Assembly (NCBI GenBank): GCA_000466585.1
Contig: KE993473.1
Span: 150,553-214,552 of the forward strand
DNA from: Clostridiales bacterium oral taxon 876 str. F0540
GTDB lineage: Bacteria > Bacillota > Clostridia > Clostridiales > Clostridiaceae
Length of the DNA stretch: 64,000 nucleotides
Direction: 5' to 3'
Shown: one piece after another, positions 43,637 through 52,783 of the stretch
How the letters are laid out: the number at the start of each line of letters is the position of its first letter
Position numbering within the stretch: position 1 is the first letter of the stretch
Notes under the pieces: model-generated
The model's input: only the letters and a program-made list of their open reading frames with translations
Told to the model about the DNA's origin: nothing
Databases searched by the model: none
Position numbers and translations under genes: made by a program

Positions 43637-44416
43637 TTATGAAACATCTTCTAAAATATATTTTCCAATACATTCAGCTACAGTATTCACAACATATCTT
43701 GCTTTTAACTGCAATTCCTTTTCAGCTCTTTTAAAGGTAAAAGAATGTTTTGCAGACTTAAACATAGATACATCATTCCAAGAATCTCCTATAGCAAATG
43801 TGTTTTCGCCGGAAATTTGCTCCTTTTTCTTTATATAATCAACTCCATTTCCTTTAGAGCATCCTGCCGGAACTATGTCAATAAAGTTTACATTTCTGTA
43901 TGCTACGACTTTGTCACCAAACTTACTATTAATTTTTCTGCATACATCTTCTACATAATTTATGTCTTCCTTCTTATAATCCATAGCAAACATAGATATA
44001 TCTTCTTCTTTTATTTCTTCAATGCCCTCAATTACTATATTGTTAGCATTTACTATTTTTCCTTCCTCGAAATTTAATCTAAAGCTTCTAAAACCTGTTC
44101 CGAAATATATTCTCCAGTCATCGTTATAAAACTCCTCAACAATAGTTTCTATTGTACTCATGGATATAGTCTGATGATTGATTACACAACCATTTTTGTC
44201 TAAAAGCAGTGCCCCATTTAAAAGTATATAATAATCTATATCTAGTTTATATTCTCTCTGCAAAGCTTCTATATGATCATAGGCTCTCCCAGTAGCTATG
44301 GCAAAGCAGTGATTTAACTCCTTTAACTTTTTAATATAGCTAAGGTTCTCCTCAGTTATAGATACATGATTTTCTAAAAGTGTTCCATCCAAATCAGTTA
44401 CAAACAGTTTTTTCAT
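43637..44416 (-). CDS. Cof-type HAD phosphatase
   Basis: A 259-residue HAD hydrolase of the Cof/IIB group: LFVTDLDGTLLENH (nucleophile Asp8), CFAIATGRAYDHIEAL, a type IIB cap in the middle, then the Lys in GCSKGNGVDYI and FAIGDSWNDVSMF. Such enzymes dephosphorylate sugar phosphates, FMN or pyridoxal phosphate; the substrate is unknown. Single gene. Confidence 0.9.
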   Translation of the reverse strand: MKKLFVTDLDGTLLENHVSITEENLSYIKKLKELNHCFAIATGRAYDHIEALQREYKLDIDYYILLNGALLLDKNGCVINHQTISMSTIETIVEEFYNDDWRIYFGTGFRSFRLNFEEGKIVNANNIVIEGIEEIKEEDISMFAMDYKKEDINYVEDVCRKINSKFGDKVVAYRNVNFIDIVPAGCSKGNGVDYIKKKEQISGENTFAIGDSWNDVSMFKSAKHSFTFKRAEKELQLKARYVVNTVAECIGKYILEDVS

Positions 44417-44480
44417 AGCTGCCTCCTACAACAAAAATCAGTGGCAGTTTATAAAACTCCCCCCTGCTAAATTAATTATA

Positions 44481-45992
44481 TCACAACTTTAAATTCTTTC
44501 TCGTAAGTTTGCTTAAGCACCATAAAATCGAAATGAAGATTATGATATCAAAGGTGAAATTAAACAAATAAAGCTGTTTTGACGTATCTGCCTGACCATT
44601 TCCCATGTAGGACATCGGAAACTGAAGTATACTTATAAATAATACTGACCAAAAGAGCTGTACTTTTGCTTTTACTTCAGAATTATACCTATTTCTTAAA
44701 TATATAAGCACCGAAGAAACTGAAATAATAGTATAAATTAGAGCTATGAATATAAGCTTTTTAGGAATATACTTTAATCTCAGAGAAGACCAGACAGTAA
44801 ATCTGTCAAATTTCCTTATAGGAGTCTCGCTGTAACTCCTTTTATATTTTCCTAAATAAGTGCTTGTATCAAAGGCATGAGCTGCAGTATATTCCATTCC
44901 CTGTATAAGCCTTAAAGGATGAGTTACATAAAATTTAATTAATTTTCCATTGCTCATTTTGCTGTAAAATTCTTTTTCAGTAATTTCTGTATGAGGTATA
45001 TATTTTACATAATCCTTTGCAGGAAAATATGAGTTTTTTCCTGCCTCTACAGCCATATCAGGGTTAAGCCCTAAGTCTATCAAATCCTGTTTTGGATTTT
45101 TTGAATCCTTAAGTATTCCATAGAAAACAGAATTATAGTTGGTATCCTCACTAAGAGGCCTGTGAATAAGGCTTATATCTATCGGATAAGCCACTAAAAT
45201 TATAAGCAGAATCAAAAGTATACCTTTTTTAACCGAGGTTAATGTATTCCTGTTATCCCAAATAAGCTTTGCAAACATAAATGATACAATTGGCATGGCA
45301 GAAATAACTTGAAGTTTTGAACCCAGAAACATAAATGATGTTACAAAAATAAATATAATCTTAGTAAATATTTTTTCTCTTTCACTCAAAATCTCTTTGC
45401 AGTAAATGTAGTACACATATGATGATAAATACAGCATAAAAGTTATAATCATGGCAGGCTCACCATAGAGACTGTTAAACCATACAAGATAATTTCCATC
45501 AAAAAATATAAAGAGAGCTAATAAGCACATTATTATTGCTTTTATCCTGCCTCGTATATTCATATAACTTAGTATCATTGTAATGGAAAATAAATAGACT
45601 ATGCAATAAACAATGGCCAAGTATTCAGTATTAAGTACCTGTTGACCAACTATTCTGCTTATGATGCCTCCTATAGTAATAAAGACTGAAATAGTAGTTC
45701 CTATTATACCAACAAACATTCTAGGTATTCCTTTATCGGGCATCTTATAATCAGTAATAATATAATCTAAATATCTTTTAAGCTCAGGATTATTTTTATC
45801 CTCATCTGTAAGCTGAAGCCCAGAGGCAAACATAACTCTATTAAAATCTCCTTGATCAGCGACTCCTGGCCTAGGATATTTAAAAAGCACGTAAACTATA
45901 ATTATAGTTGCCAGGACGACAAAAATACTAATTATATATTTTTTAAATATTTTTTCTTTATCTATTGAATTTCCCTTATTAAGGCTATACAT
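44481..45992 (-). CDS. Polytopic membrane protein, GT-C glycosyltransferase-like
   Basis: A 503-residue membrane protein with about ten to twelve helices. The first external loop carries RPGVADQGDFNRVMF; an acidic Asp pair in this place is typical of GT-C glycosyltransferases that use polyprenyl-phosphate sugars. A large outer loop lies between helices at about residues 275-385. It resembles the group annotated as WsfD in Firmicutes, named for an S-layer glycan hexosyltransferase. The assignment is moderate and no other glycan genes lie beside it. Confidence 0.55.
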   Translation of the reverse strand: MYSLNKGNSIDKEKIFKKYIISIFVVLATIIIVYVLFKYPRPGVADQGDFNRVMFASGLQLTDEDKNNPELKRYLDYIITDYKMPDKGIPRMFVGIIGTTISVFITIGGIISRIVGQQVLNTEYLAIVYCIVYLFSITMILSYMNIRGRIKAIIMCLLALFIFFDGNYLVWFNSLYGEPAMIITFMLYLSSYVYYIYCKEILSEREKIFTKIIFIFVTSFMFLGSKLQVISAMPIVSFMFAKLIWDNRNTLTSVKKGILLILLIILVAYPIDISLIHRPLSEDTNYNSVFYGILKDSKNPKQDLIDLGLNPDMAVEAGKNSYFPAKDYVKYIPHTEITEKEFYSKMSNGKLIKFYVTHPLRLIQGMEYTAAHAFDTSTYLGKYKRSYSETPIRKFDRFTVWSSLRLKYIPKKLIFIALIYTIISVSSVLIYLRNRYNSEVKAKVQLFWSVLFISILQFPMSYMGNGQADTSKQLYLFNFTFDIIIFISILWCLSKLTRKNLKL

Positions 45993-46092
45993 GATACTTC
46001 ACTCCAAACTCAAATATATATTTACTATTATTGACAAAATGTAATATATCTTTCAAGCCTAAGTTAATTTATCATAATATAGCAAACACTAA

Positions 46093-46119
46093 AGCAGAAG
46101 CCTGCTATAGGCTTCTGCT
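46093..46119 (-). terminator. Hairpin after the chemoreceptor gene
   Basis: AGCAGAAGCC (46093-46102) and GGCTTCTGCT (46110-46119) form a perfect 10-bp stem 30 bases past the stop of the gene at 46149-47861. Confidence 0.7.
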
Positions 46120-46148
46120 TATAATAAAAAATTTAAATTATCTATATA

Positions 46149-47861
46149 CTATATCTTGAATTTTTGTACCATTAAACTTAGCTTCTCTGCCATTTCAGCC
46201 TGACTTTGAGCTGCCTTTGCAACTTCCTCTATAGCTATAGTAGTTTCATTAACCCCATTTAGTATTTCCGAGGATCCTGCAGCTGTTTCCTGCGCCGTTG
46301 CCGATACAGTTTCTAAAGCACTTCCTACTTGTTCCATGGACTCTGAAATCAGCTTTGTACTTTCTAAAATATTCTTAGACATATCACTTACATATACAGA
46401 ATCCTTCTCATAACTATCTGCCGTACTGCTTAAAAGCTTATAGGTAGGCTCTACATCGGTGACTAAAAACTGAAGGATATCCTTGCCACTTTGAGATAAA
46501 TTATCAAATGCACCCATAACCTGACTAACAACATTTTTAATATTACTTACAGTTTCTGAAGACTGCTCTGCAAGTTTTCTAACCTCTTCTGCTACAACGG
46601 CAAAACCCCTTCCGGATTCTCCTGCCCTTGCTGCCTCTATTGCAGCATTCAGTGCCAATAAATTTGTCTGTTCTGCAATAGCACCTATTGTATCAGACAT
46701 AACCTTAACTTCATATACAACTTTTCCTTGCTCAATAGCCTTATTAATTTGCTCCTGAGTTTCGGTGTATTTTTTAATTCCCGACTGCATTGCCATTGCA
46801 GCTTTGCTCTTAACCTCAACCGCTCGTTTTTCTATTTCATCAAAAGATGTACTTGCTTCTTTTGCCTTTCCTGCCAGACTAAATACAGTAGAGTTAACCT
46901 CCTCACTGGAGGCATTTACTTCTTCTGAAACAGTGCTTACCTCTTCTGTTCCTTTTGATATTTCTATTGAAGATTCATTTATCACATTCATCTTCGAAGT
47001 AATTTCCTCTATAGTAGCAGATAATTCTTCGCTTGAAGCACTTATTTCTGAAGTACTGGAATTAATCTCAGAAATTAATTCTCTAATATTATCTGCTGCT
47101 ATATTAAGAGTACTTGCCATAGTTCCTATTTCATCTTTAGTATCAATTTTGACTTTATGAGTCAAATCACCATTCCCAATAGCCTCTGCAAAAGCCGATA
47201 CTTTGTTTAAGTTCTTTGAAATCATTTTAGCAATTCCGTATCCTATTGCTATAGAGATTAGAACACAAAATATTGCTATACCTACCGTTAATTTGTATGT
47301 TAAATTGAATAATGAAGTATTATACTTATTATCATTCTCTGCATTACTAATATTAGCTTGTACTAATTCATCTAAAACATTTTCCATATCTTCTCTTGTT
47401 TTAGATGCTAGATTTTGTGCATTGACCGCCTCTTTATAATCATTATCATCCACAGCTTTTATTATTGCTTCTCTATCTTTTCTGTACTGAAGAAGATATT
47501 CCTTAAACTTTGGATAAAGCTCCTTTTCTCTTGCTGACATATTTGTCTTCTCGTAAGCTGCCATAAGGTTATTGTCTTCGTTTACAAGCTTTTCAATATC
47601 CTTCTTATAGTCTGCAATCCTTGCCCTATCCCGCTCATAAACTAAAAGTAAATTATCGCTTCTAATCTCAAGTAAATTAGCCTTGATAGTTTTTACTTCA
47701 TTTAATGGCATTAAATTATCACTATACATAGATACAGCATTACCATTAATCTTAGACATATTCACAATACTAATAATTCCATTTGCAGCTACCAATAAAG
47801 CCACAGCTAAGAAAGCCAATATAAGTTTCTGTGCTATTTTCAAATTTTTAAACCATTTCAT
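46149..47861 (-). CDS. Methyl-accepting chemotaxis protein
   Basis: A 570-residue receptor with helix (about 12-32), extracellular 4HB_MCP-type sensor domain (about 33-185), second helix (about 186-210), HAMP (about 210-262) and a cytoplasmic signalling coil. The conserved hairpin tip reads IGAIAEQTNLLALNAAIEAARAGE, broken here as a family landmark, followed by RGFAVVAEEVRKLAEQS. It senses an unknown attractant or repellent and signals to CheW/CheA. No che genes are nearby. The TetR gene lies 81 bases upstream on the same strand. Confidence 0.92.
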   Translation of the reverse strand: MKWFKNLKIAQKLILAFLAVALLVAANGIISIVNMSKINGNAVSMYSDNLMPLNEVKTIKANLLEIRSDNLLLVYERDRARIADYKKDIEKLVNEDNNLMAAYEKTNMSAREKELYPKFKEYLLQYRKDREAIIKAVDDNDYKEAVNAQNLASKTREDMENVLDELVQANISNAENDNKYNTSLFNLTYKLTVGIAIFCVLISIAIGYGIAKMISKNLNKVSAFAEAIGNGDLTHKVKIDTKDEIGTMASTLNIAADNIRELISEINSSTSEISASSEELSATIEEITSKMNVINESSIEISKGTEEVSTVSEEVNASSEEVNSTVFSLAGKAKEASTSFDEIEKRAVEVKSKAAMAMQSGIKKYTETQEQINKAIEQGKVVYEVKVMSDTIGAIAEQTNLLALNAAIEAARAGESGRGFAVVAEEVRKLAEQSSETVSNIKNVVSQVMGAFDNLSQSGKDILQFLVTDVEPTYKLLSSTADSYEKDSVYVSDMSKNILESTKLISESMEQVGSALETVSATAQETAAGSSEILNGVNETTIAIEEVAKAAQSQAEMAEKLSLMVQKFKI

Positions 47862-47942
47862 CTTGTATCCCCCTTATCATAAGTTAATATTAATTAGTCC
47901 ATTTAACAGTATATATAGAATAAGCAATCACATTGATTCAAC

Positions 47943-48524
47943 TTACCGTGAACTTGTTATGCCTACCCAGTACACATTAAATATTTTTTTCATAGCTTCA
48001 GATGAAAATCTAGGATTTCTAAAGGAAGTTAAAAATGTTCCTTGAAGCAACACCATAAAGGAATAAATTAATTCTTCCATCGGTTTGGGAATTATGGTGC
48101 CCTTACGTATACCGTCACTTATTATTTCGCTGACTATTTCAACACATCTATCTCTAAAACCAAGGGCTCTCTTTCTTATTTCGTCATAAAAGCTTAATTT
48201 AGAGAAAAACATTATGCCTATCCAGAAGCTGCTCACGTATTCATGTTCCCTAACATAATCAATACAACTTTCAACAAAAATAAACAATCTTTGCTCTTCA
48301 TTGTTACCTTCAATAAGCTCTACTATATGATTTATATAGATTAAGAATCTTTCAATTTCTTTATCCAAAACCACCAAAAATAAAACTTCTTTACTTGAAA
48401 AATGTGAGTAAATTGATGGTTTTTTTATACCTACTTTTTCTGCAATATCCTTTAAGCTTGTTCCCTCATAACCATTCTGAGCAAATAGCAGAAAAGCCTC
48501 TTCTATAATTTTATCTCTTGTCAT
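47943..48524 (-). CDS. TetR family regulator
   Basis: A 193-residue regulator. The helix-turn-helix covers about residues 20-47 (GYEGTSLKDIAEKVGIKKPSIYSHF). The C-terminal domain resembles TetR_C members of the YcdC/QacR kind. A palindrome at 48535-48548 directly upstream suggests autoregulation. The next gene on the same strand is a chemoreceptor, which may or may not be under its control. Confidence 0.87.
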   Translation of the reverse strand: MTRDKIIEEAFLLFAQNGYEGTSLKDIAEKVGIKKPSIYSHFSSKEVLFLVVLDKEIERFLIYINHIVELIEGNNEEQRLFIFVESCIDYVREHEYVSSFWIGIMFFSKLSFYDEIRKRALGFRDRCVEIVSEIISDGIRKGTIIPKPMEELIYSFMVLLQGTFLTSFRNPRFSSEAMKKIFNVYWVGITSSR

Positions 48525-48534
48525 AACTCCTCCT

Positions 48535-48548
48535 ACCTACCGTTAGGT
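48535..48548. promoter_or_regulatory. Candidate TetR operator
   Basis: ACCTA-CCGT-TAGGT is a dyad with 5-bp arms, 11 bases upstream of the TetR start codon, the usual place for autoregulation. Confidence 0.6.
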
Positions 48549-48670
48549 TGTTTAATCATATTTTACACAGATAATGCAAGTAAGTCAAACAAGATTTTCA
48601 GAAAACTCAAAATCCATTATTTTATGCTATAACTCTATGTCGATAATTGTAAAATCATTCTTAGTAATTT

Positions 48671-48708
48671 ACGCAAAAAACAAGCGCTGATTTTTAATAC
48701 TATCAGCA
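48671..48708 (-). terminator. Terminator of the acetyltransferase... downstream flank of the GNAT gene at 48723-49286
   Basis: GCTGAT (48686-48691) and ATCAGC (48702-48707) form the stem, with TTGTTTTTTG on the minus strand. Confidence 0.6.
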
Positions 48709-48722
48709 CCACGAATAACTAT

Positions 48723-49286
48723 TTATATAAAGTCTTTAATCTTTTTATAGTCTTCATATAATATGGAAAGCACCTGATGGTCTTCCCATTTACCATTAAT
48801 GTTTACATTTTTTCTAGCTATGCCTTCCTTAACAAAACCAGCCTTTTCCAAAACACGCATAGATCTTAAATTATGTGGCATTACTCCTGCTTCAATTCTA
48901 TGCAGCTTTATCTCTTCAAAGCCAAACTTTACTGCAAGCCTAACAGCCTCGGTCATATACCCCTTACCATTACACTCTAAATCTAAATAATATCCAATGT
49001 AGCAGCTTTGCAAAGGTCCTCGAAATACTTCTGATAGAGCTATATTGCCTATAAGAGCATCAGTATTTTTTTGAAAAATTCCAAAAGAGTATTTTTCATC
49101 TTTTTTGCTTTGCTCATTATTTCTTTTTATAAGCTGTTTTTGAACTTCGAGAGTGTAAAATTCACTATTTCTAGTAGACACATATTTTTCAAAAAACTCT
49201 TTATTCCTTAGCTGCAAATCTAATACCGCTTCTGCATCGCTTTCTTCTAAATATCTAATGTAAATATTATTTCCACCTAATTTCAT
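48723..49286 (-). CDS. GNAT acetyltransferase, RimJ/RimL type
   Basis: A 187-residue acetyl-CoA-dependent N-acetyltransferase. The pattern YIGYYLDLECNGKGYMTEAV (coenzyme A loop), HRIEAGVMPHNLRSMRVLEKAGF and a late beta strand match the RimJ/RimL family that modifies ribosomal proteins or other amines. The true acceptor is unknown. A second GNAT gene lies 50 bases upstream in the same direction. Confidence 0.9.
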   Translation of the reverse strand: MKLGGNNIYIRYLEESDAEAVLDLQLRNKEFFEKYVSTRNSEFYTLEVQKQLIKRNNEQSKKDEKYSFGIFQKNTDALIGNIALSEVFRGPLQSCYIGYYLDLECNGKGYMTEAVRLAVKFGFEEIKLHRIEAGVMPHNLRSMRVLEKAGFVKEGIARKNVNINGKWEDHQVLSILYEDYKKIKDFI

Positions 49287-49336
49287 ATAGCTTAATTCTC
49301 TCCTTCCTATTAAGTAAAATTACTGTCTATTATTAA

Positions 49337-49792
49337 TTACAGTTCCAATTCCATTATTTCATTAATACTTGAAAACCCCTGTCGTTCATAGAAAGCCACT
49401 GATTTTTGGCTTGGCCAAACAAATAATAATTCAATTTTATCATTCATAGCCCATTGCTTTACTCTTTTTAAAAGTTCTGTTCCTATTCCTTTATTTCTAA
49501 ATTCAGCCTTCGTGTGAACATTTGTTACATAACCTATCTCTGCAAATAGTTTTTGTGGCTTTGGAACTTTTCTTATTCTATTTATATAAATATTTGAAAC
49601 AATTTTATTATTTTCTTCTGCAATCCAATATTCCCAATTTCCGTTTTTAAGACCATTAAGTAAAAACATATTACATTCTTTCATAAAATCTTCTTTAGAA
49701 ATATCGAATTTTCCAACCTCTTCATATTCATGTTCCCATCTCATTTCTGAAAGCATTGAAATATCACTTTCTGTTGCTAATCTATAAATCAC
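49337..49792 (-). CDS. GNAT acetyltransferase
   Basis: A 151-residue GNAT enzyme with the acetyl-CoA motif FRNKGIGTELLKRVKQWA and the C-terminal VAFYERQGF. The acceptor is unknown. It precedes the RimJ-like gene on the same strand, so both may share a transcript. Confidence 0.88.
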   Translation of the reverse strand: MIYRLATESDISMLSEMRWEHEYEEVGKFDISKEDFMKECNMFLLNGLKNGNWEYWIAEENNKIVSNIYINRIRKVPKPQKLFAEIGYVTNVHTKAEFRNKGIGTELLKRVKQWAMNDKIELLFVWPSQKSVAFYERQGFSSINEIMELEL

Positions 49793-49920
49793 ATTAACCT
49801 CTCCTTATACTTAATTCATATCAATTATTCATTAATTTTAGATTTAACGTTTAGTATAACCTTTACTGCTTTTCTCTCTCAGCTCTATGATCTATATATT
49901 TCTAAGAATAAATATAATAA

Positions 49921-50115
49921 TTAGTTAGTCATATAGACCATACAACTGTCTTCTGCATCCCTTTTTACAAATGCAAAACTGATTCTATTATATAATAATC
50001 TTACAATACTTACTATAGCCCATATATGTCTCTTCAACATTATTAATTTAATATATCGATAAGAAAACAGAACCAAACCTCTGAAACCAAGATTTAGTTC
50101 TGTAAGTTTACTCAT
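49921..50115 (-). CDS. Doubtful 64-residue open frame after the MerR gene
   Basis: An ATG just after the MerR stop opens a 64-codon frame with a basic, hydrophobic product (SYRYIKLIMLKRHIWAIVSIV). No Shine-Dalgarno site is visible and I recognise no family. It could be a small membrane peptide, a gene remnant or chance. Confidence 0.2.
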   Translation of the reverse strand: MSKLTELNLGFRGLVLFSYRYIKLIMLKRHIWAIVSIVRLLYNRISFAFVKRDAEDSCMVYMTN

Positions 50116-50862
50116 CTATATTTTATTCGCATATACTTCTGCTGCCACGCATAAATAATAGCCTAGCCCAATCTGCATATTTTCCAGCATTTCTCTGTGA
50201 AAGTCATCTTGTAAAAAGAATCGTGTCTGTTGAACAAATCCTTGTTCATCAATACTTATCCCGGATTTATTTAAGAATGTAATATGCTCTTTTAATCTCT
50301 TCTGAAGTCTTTCATCATCGGTCTTCCATTTACTAATTAAAGCTTTTTTTATATAATTAAGAAAATCTTGAGCCTCTGCTGCTTTTTCATTCATGCTCTG
50401 TATTTCTATCTCATTGTTCTCAAGTATGTCATGTTTGTATTTATCTTTTATATATTCTCTTTGCTCTGAAAGTGCATCTTCCCATTGTTCTTTATTTAAT
50501 CCCTTAAACATTTCTGATTTGTCCATAATTTCTCCTTTCATACTGCTTTCTATAGACACTTTTATTGTATTTAACATGTCATCCATTCTTTGTCTTCTAG
50601 ATATAATCATCTCTTGCTGTTTAATTAAACATTCAATTCTATTAGGCTCATTCTCTAAAGCTTTTTTAATATCATTAAGTGAAAATTCGAGTTCACGATA
50701 AAATAATATCTGCTGCAATCTTTCAAGCTCATTTTCTCCATACAAACGATAGCCGGCTTCACTTATATGACAAGGCTCAAGAAGTCCTATTTTGTGATAA
50801 TGATGCAGCGCCTTTATTGTAACACCTGACAGCTTTGCAACATCTTTAACCGTGTATAACAT
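50116..50862 (-). CDS. MerR regulator with TipAS drug-binding domain
   Basis: A 248-residue regulator. Residues 1-70 form a MerR winged helix (YTVKDVAKLSGVTIKALHHY, GYRLYGENELERLQQI), a coiled coil follows (about 75-110), and the C-terminal part (about 130-248) is a TipAS globin-like domain (NEKAAEAQDFLNYIK, GLGYYLCVAAEVYANKI) known to bind thiopeptide and other drugs. ATG 50862 is chosen with GAGGTGAAAA; an earlier ATG at 50898 is weaker. Its own promoter has the 19-bp spacer that MerR proteins untwist. Confidence 0.87.
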   Translation of the reverse strand: MLYTVKDVAKLSGVTIKALHHYHKIGLLEPCHISEAGYRLYGENELERLQQILFYRELEFSLNDIKKALENEPNRIECLIKQQEMIISRRQRMDDMLNTIKVSIESSMKGEIMDKSEMFKGLNKEQWEDALSEQREYIKDKYKHDILENNEIEIQSMNEKAAEAQDFLNYIKKALISKWKTDDERLQKRLKEHITFLNKSGISIDEQGFVQQTRFFLQDDFHREMLENMQIGLGYYLCVAAEVYANKI

Positions 50863-50917
50863 AGTTTTCACCTCATTAATAATCTTATCTGTGCGCACAT
50901 TTCTTGATTACATTTAT

Positions 50918-50948
50918 ATAATAATGTCTCCTCTAAGGTAAGAGTCAA
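50918..50948 (-). promoter_or_regulatory. MerR-type promoter with 19-bp spacer
   Basis: On the minus strand TTGACT (50948-50943) and TATTAT (50923-50918) are 19 bases apart. The spacer holds the dyad CTCT-TACCTT-AGAG. The over-long spacer is the hallmark of promoters activated by MerR proteins by DNA distortion. Confidence 0.7.
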
Positions 50949-50977
50949 CACATATTTTAAATTTTTATTTTAAAAAA

Positions 50978-51016
50978 TACCGAGTGCTAAATTTATTATA
51001 AATCAGCACTCGGTAT
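50978..51016 (-). terminator. Terminator of the double-GNAT gene
   Basis: ATACCGAGTGCT and AGCACTCGGTAT form a perfect 12-bp stem; an A-rich left flank gives T-run on the minus strand. Confidence 0.75.
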
Positions 51017-51022
51017 TATTAA

Positions 51023-51916
51023 TTAAATATCATATTTATAACATGCTACTGCTTCAACCTGCTTAAAACCTTCCTGAAGATATAAAGCTTTTGCTCTATC
51101 ATTTTCCGCATTAACGCAAAGCACGGTTCTAGAATATCCATTTTTAACTGCAAAAGCAAGAGCAGCTCTTAATAAAACTCTTCCTAATCCTTTTCCTTGA
51201 TATTCAGGTATTATGGCAAGCGGCCCTATATTTAGAGCTGGCAAATCTTCATACTCATCCTTTCCCGCTCTAACTACTCCTATAGCTTTATTTCCATCAT
51301 AAAGAGTCATAGCCCCGCCTTCTATATAATCCTTTCCGGAATTCATCTTTGAAATCATTTCAGGAGTTTTCGGTGTTTCACTTCCAAGGAGCTTTGCAAA
51401 GCTTGAGTTTCTTACTTCACACCAGATTTCTTCATCTCTACCTATTTGAAAAGGCCTTATTGTATATCCTTTAGGCAAAACTACCTCCGGTACATCCAAG
51501 CTTTCTCTTAGCAGAAAAAAAGAATACCTCTCTGCATTAAAATTTAACTTCTCCAAGGTGCTTGTAAATTCTTTATTTATAATTGATGAAAAAACCATTA
51601 TCTTATCCAGCCCTTCTGTGTGATTTAAAATACTCTTAAGAAGCATTTTATAATGCTCCAATTGCTGTAAGCTTGAATGAAATATTCTAAATCTGCCTTT
51701 CTTTCCTTTTCTCATATAATCATCCACAATTAGTGATGCTGCAGCTATTATTTTATCCCCATCATCCACAATTATATATGTTGGGTTTTCTAAATCAGGT
51801 GTAAATCCTTCTAAATCTTCATCATAAAGGAAAGACTCATCAACCTCTCTTCGATATTTTTTACAGTAATCTATAAATTCTTGAACTCTCTCATTATTTA
51901 AAGCTTCTATCCTCAT
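51023..51916 (-). CDS. Tandem-domain GNAT acetyltransferase
   Basis: A 297-residue protein of two GNAT folds. The C-terminal half (about 150-297) has the coenzyme A motif PEYQGKGLGRVLLRAALAFA and VNAENDRAKALYLQEGF. The N-terminal half lacks this motif and is probably structural, as in mycothiol synthase-like proteins. The acceptor is unknown. It lies 69 bases after the ABC-2 operon and could be read with it. Confidence 0.85.
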   Translation of the reverse strand: MRIEALNNERVQEFIDYCKKYRREVDESFLYDEDLEGFTPDLENPTYIIVDDGDKIIAAASLIVDDYMRKGKKGRFRIFHSSLQQLEHYKMLLKSILNHTEGLDKIMVFSSIINKEFTSTLEKLNFNAERYSFFLLRESLDVPEVVLPKGYTIRPFQIGRDEEIWCEVRNSSFAKLLGSETPKTPEMISKMNSGKDYIEGGAMTLYDGNKAIGVVRAGKDEYEDLPALNIGPLAIIPEYQGKGLGRVLLRAALAFAVKNGYSRTVLCVNAENDRAKALYLQEGFKQVEAVACYKYDI

Positions 51917-51985
51917 AATCTCTCCCCCATAAATTTAGTTGTATATATTATAGTTCTATAAAAATTCAGAATTTCCTCCATATAT

Positions 51986-52783
51986 TTACAGTTTATTAAT
52001 TATTAAATTTCCTGATTCGTATTTTTTAAGGCCCTTATAAAACATAGAATAAGCAACCAATATCCAAATAAACGCAGCTCCTAAAACCTCTAAAAACAGA
52101 ACAGGATTAAATTCATTTATAACTCTTGAAGGTATATATACCATAAAGCCTGCCGGAATCAAGCTGTAAAGTATACACTTAAGTCCCCCCTTAAATATTC
52201 CCTCAGGATATATGCTGAAGCTTATTAGAAATTCCGTGGTAAGCTGGGCTAACCCCTCTACATTTCCAGCATAAAAGCTTAATGCATGTATAGTTACAAG
52301 CACAGAAGCAAACATTATACTAGCTGTTACGCAGAATAATAAAAACAGCAGAAAGCCTTTTACATCAAAGCCTTTTACTATGAAAAACAATATTATTCCA
52401 TACAAGGTATCTCCCCAAGCTGATACTATAGTTTTAGAGCAAAGTATATTAATAAGAGGATCTTTAGGCTGAAGCAGATACGTATCCAGCTCCCCGTTTA
52501 GTATCATTCTTGTAATCTGCCCTACATTGCCAAAGATAACAAAGCATAAACCATAAGCTGAAGAAGATAAAGCCCACAAAAGCATTACATCTTTAAACCC
52601 ATAGCCGCCGATGCTGTTAACATTATTAAACAATATCCACCAAAAGAATATAAAAGCAGCATTATTTATAACCATTCCAAAGCTTTGAATAAGAAAACTA
52701 ACTCTATATTCCATGACAGAGGATATATTAAATCTAAAATAATAACCCATTAATCTAAAAGCTTTTTTAACCTCCATTAACAT
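51986..52783 (-). CDS. ABC-2 family permease (DUF990-like), second subunit
   Basis: A 265-residue membrane protein with about six helices (FRFNISSVMEYRVSFLIQSFG, LNGELDTYLLQPKDPLINIL, FSIYPEGIFKGGLKCILYSLIPAGF). It belongs to the ABC-2-like group that comes as two permease genes plus one ATPase. The N-terminus overlaps the previous gene by 17 bases. It should form the export channel with the next protein. Confidence 0.82.
   Translation of the reverse strand: MLMEVKKAFRLMGYYFRFNISSVMEYRVSFLIQSFGMVINNAAFIFFWWILFNNVNSIGGYGFKDVMLLWALSSSAYGLCFVIFGNVGQITRMILNGELDTYLLQPKDPLINILCSKTIVSAWGDTLYGIILFFIVKGFDVKGFLLFLLFCVTASIMFASVLVTIHALSFYAGNVEGLAQLTTEFLISFSIYPEGIFKGGLKCILYSLIPAGFMVYIPSRVINEFNPVLFLEVLGAAFIWILVAYSMFYKGLKKYESGNLIINKL

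Noticed and set aside
46765..47160. Open frame on the plus strand inside the chemoreceptor gene
   Set aside because: Product of low complexity, Ser-rich, typical of antisense to a coiled coil.
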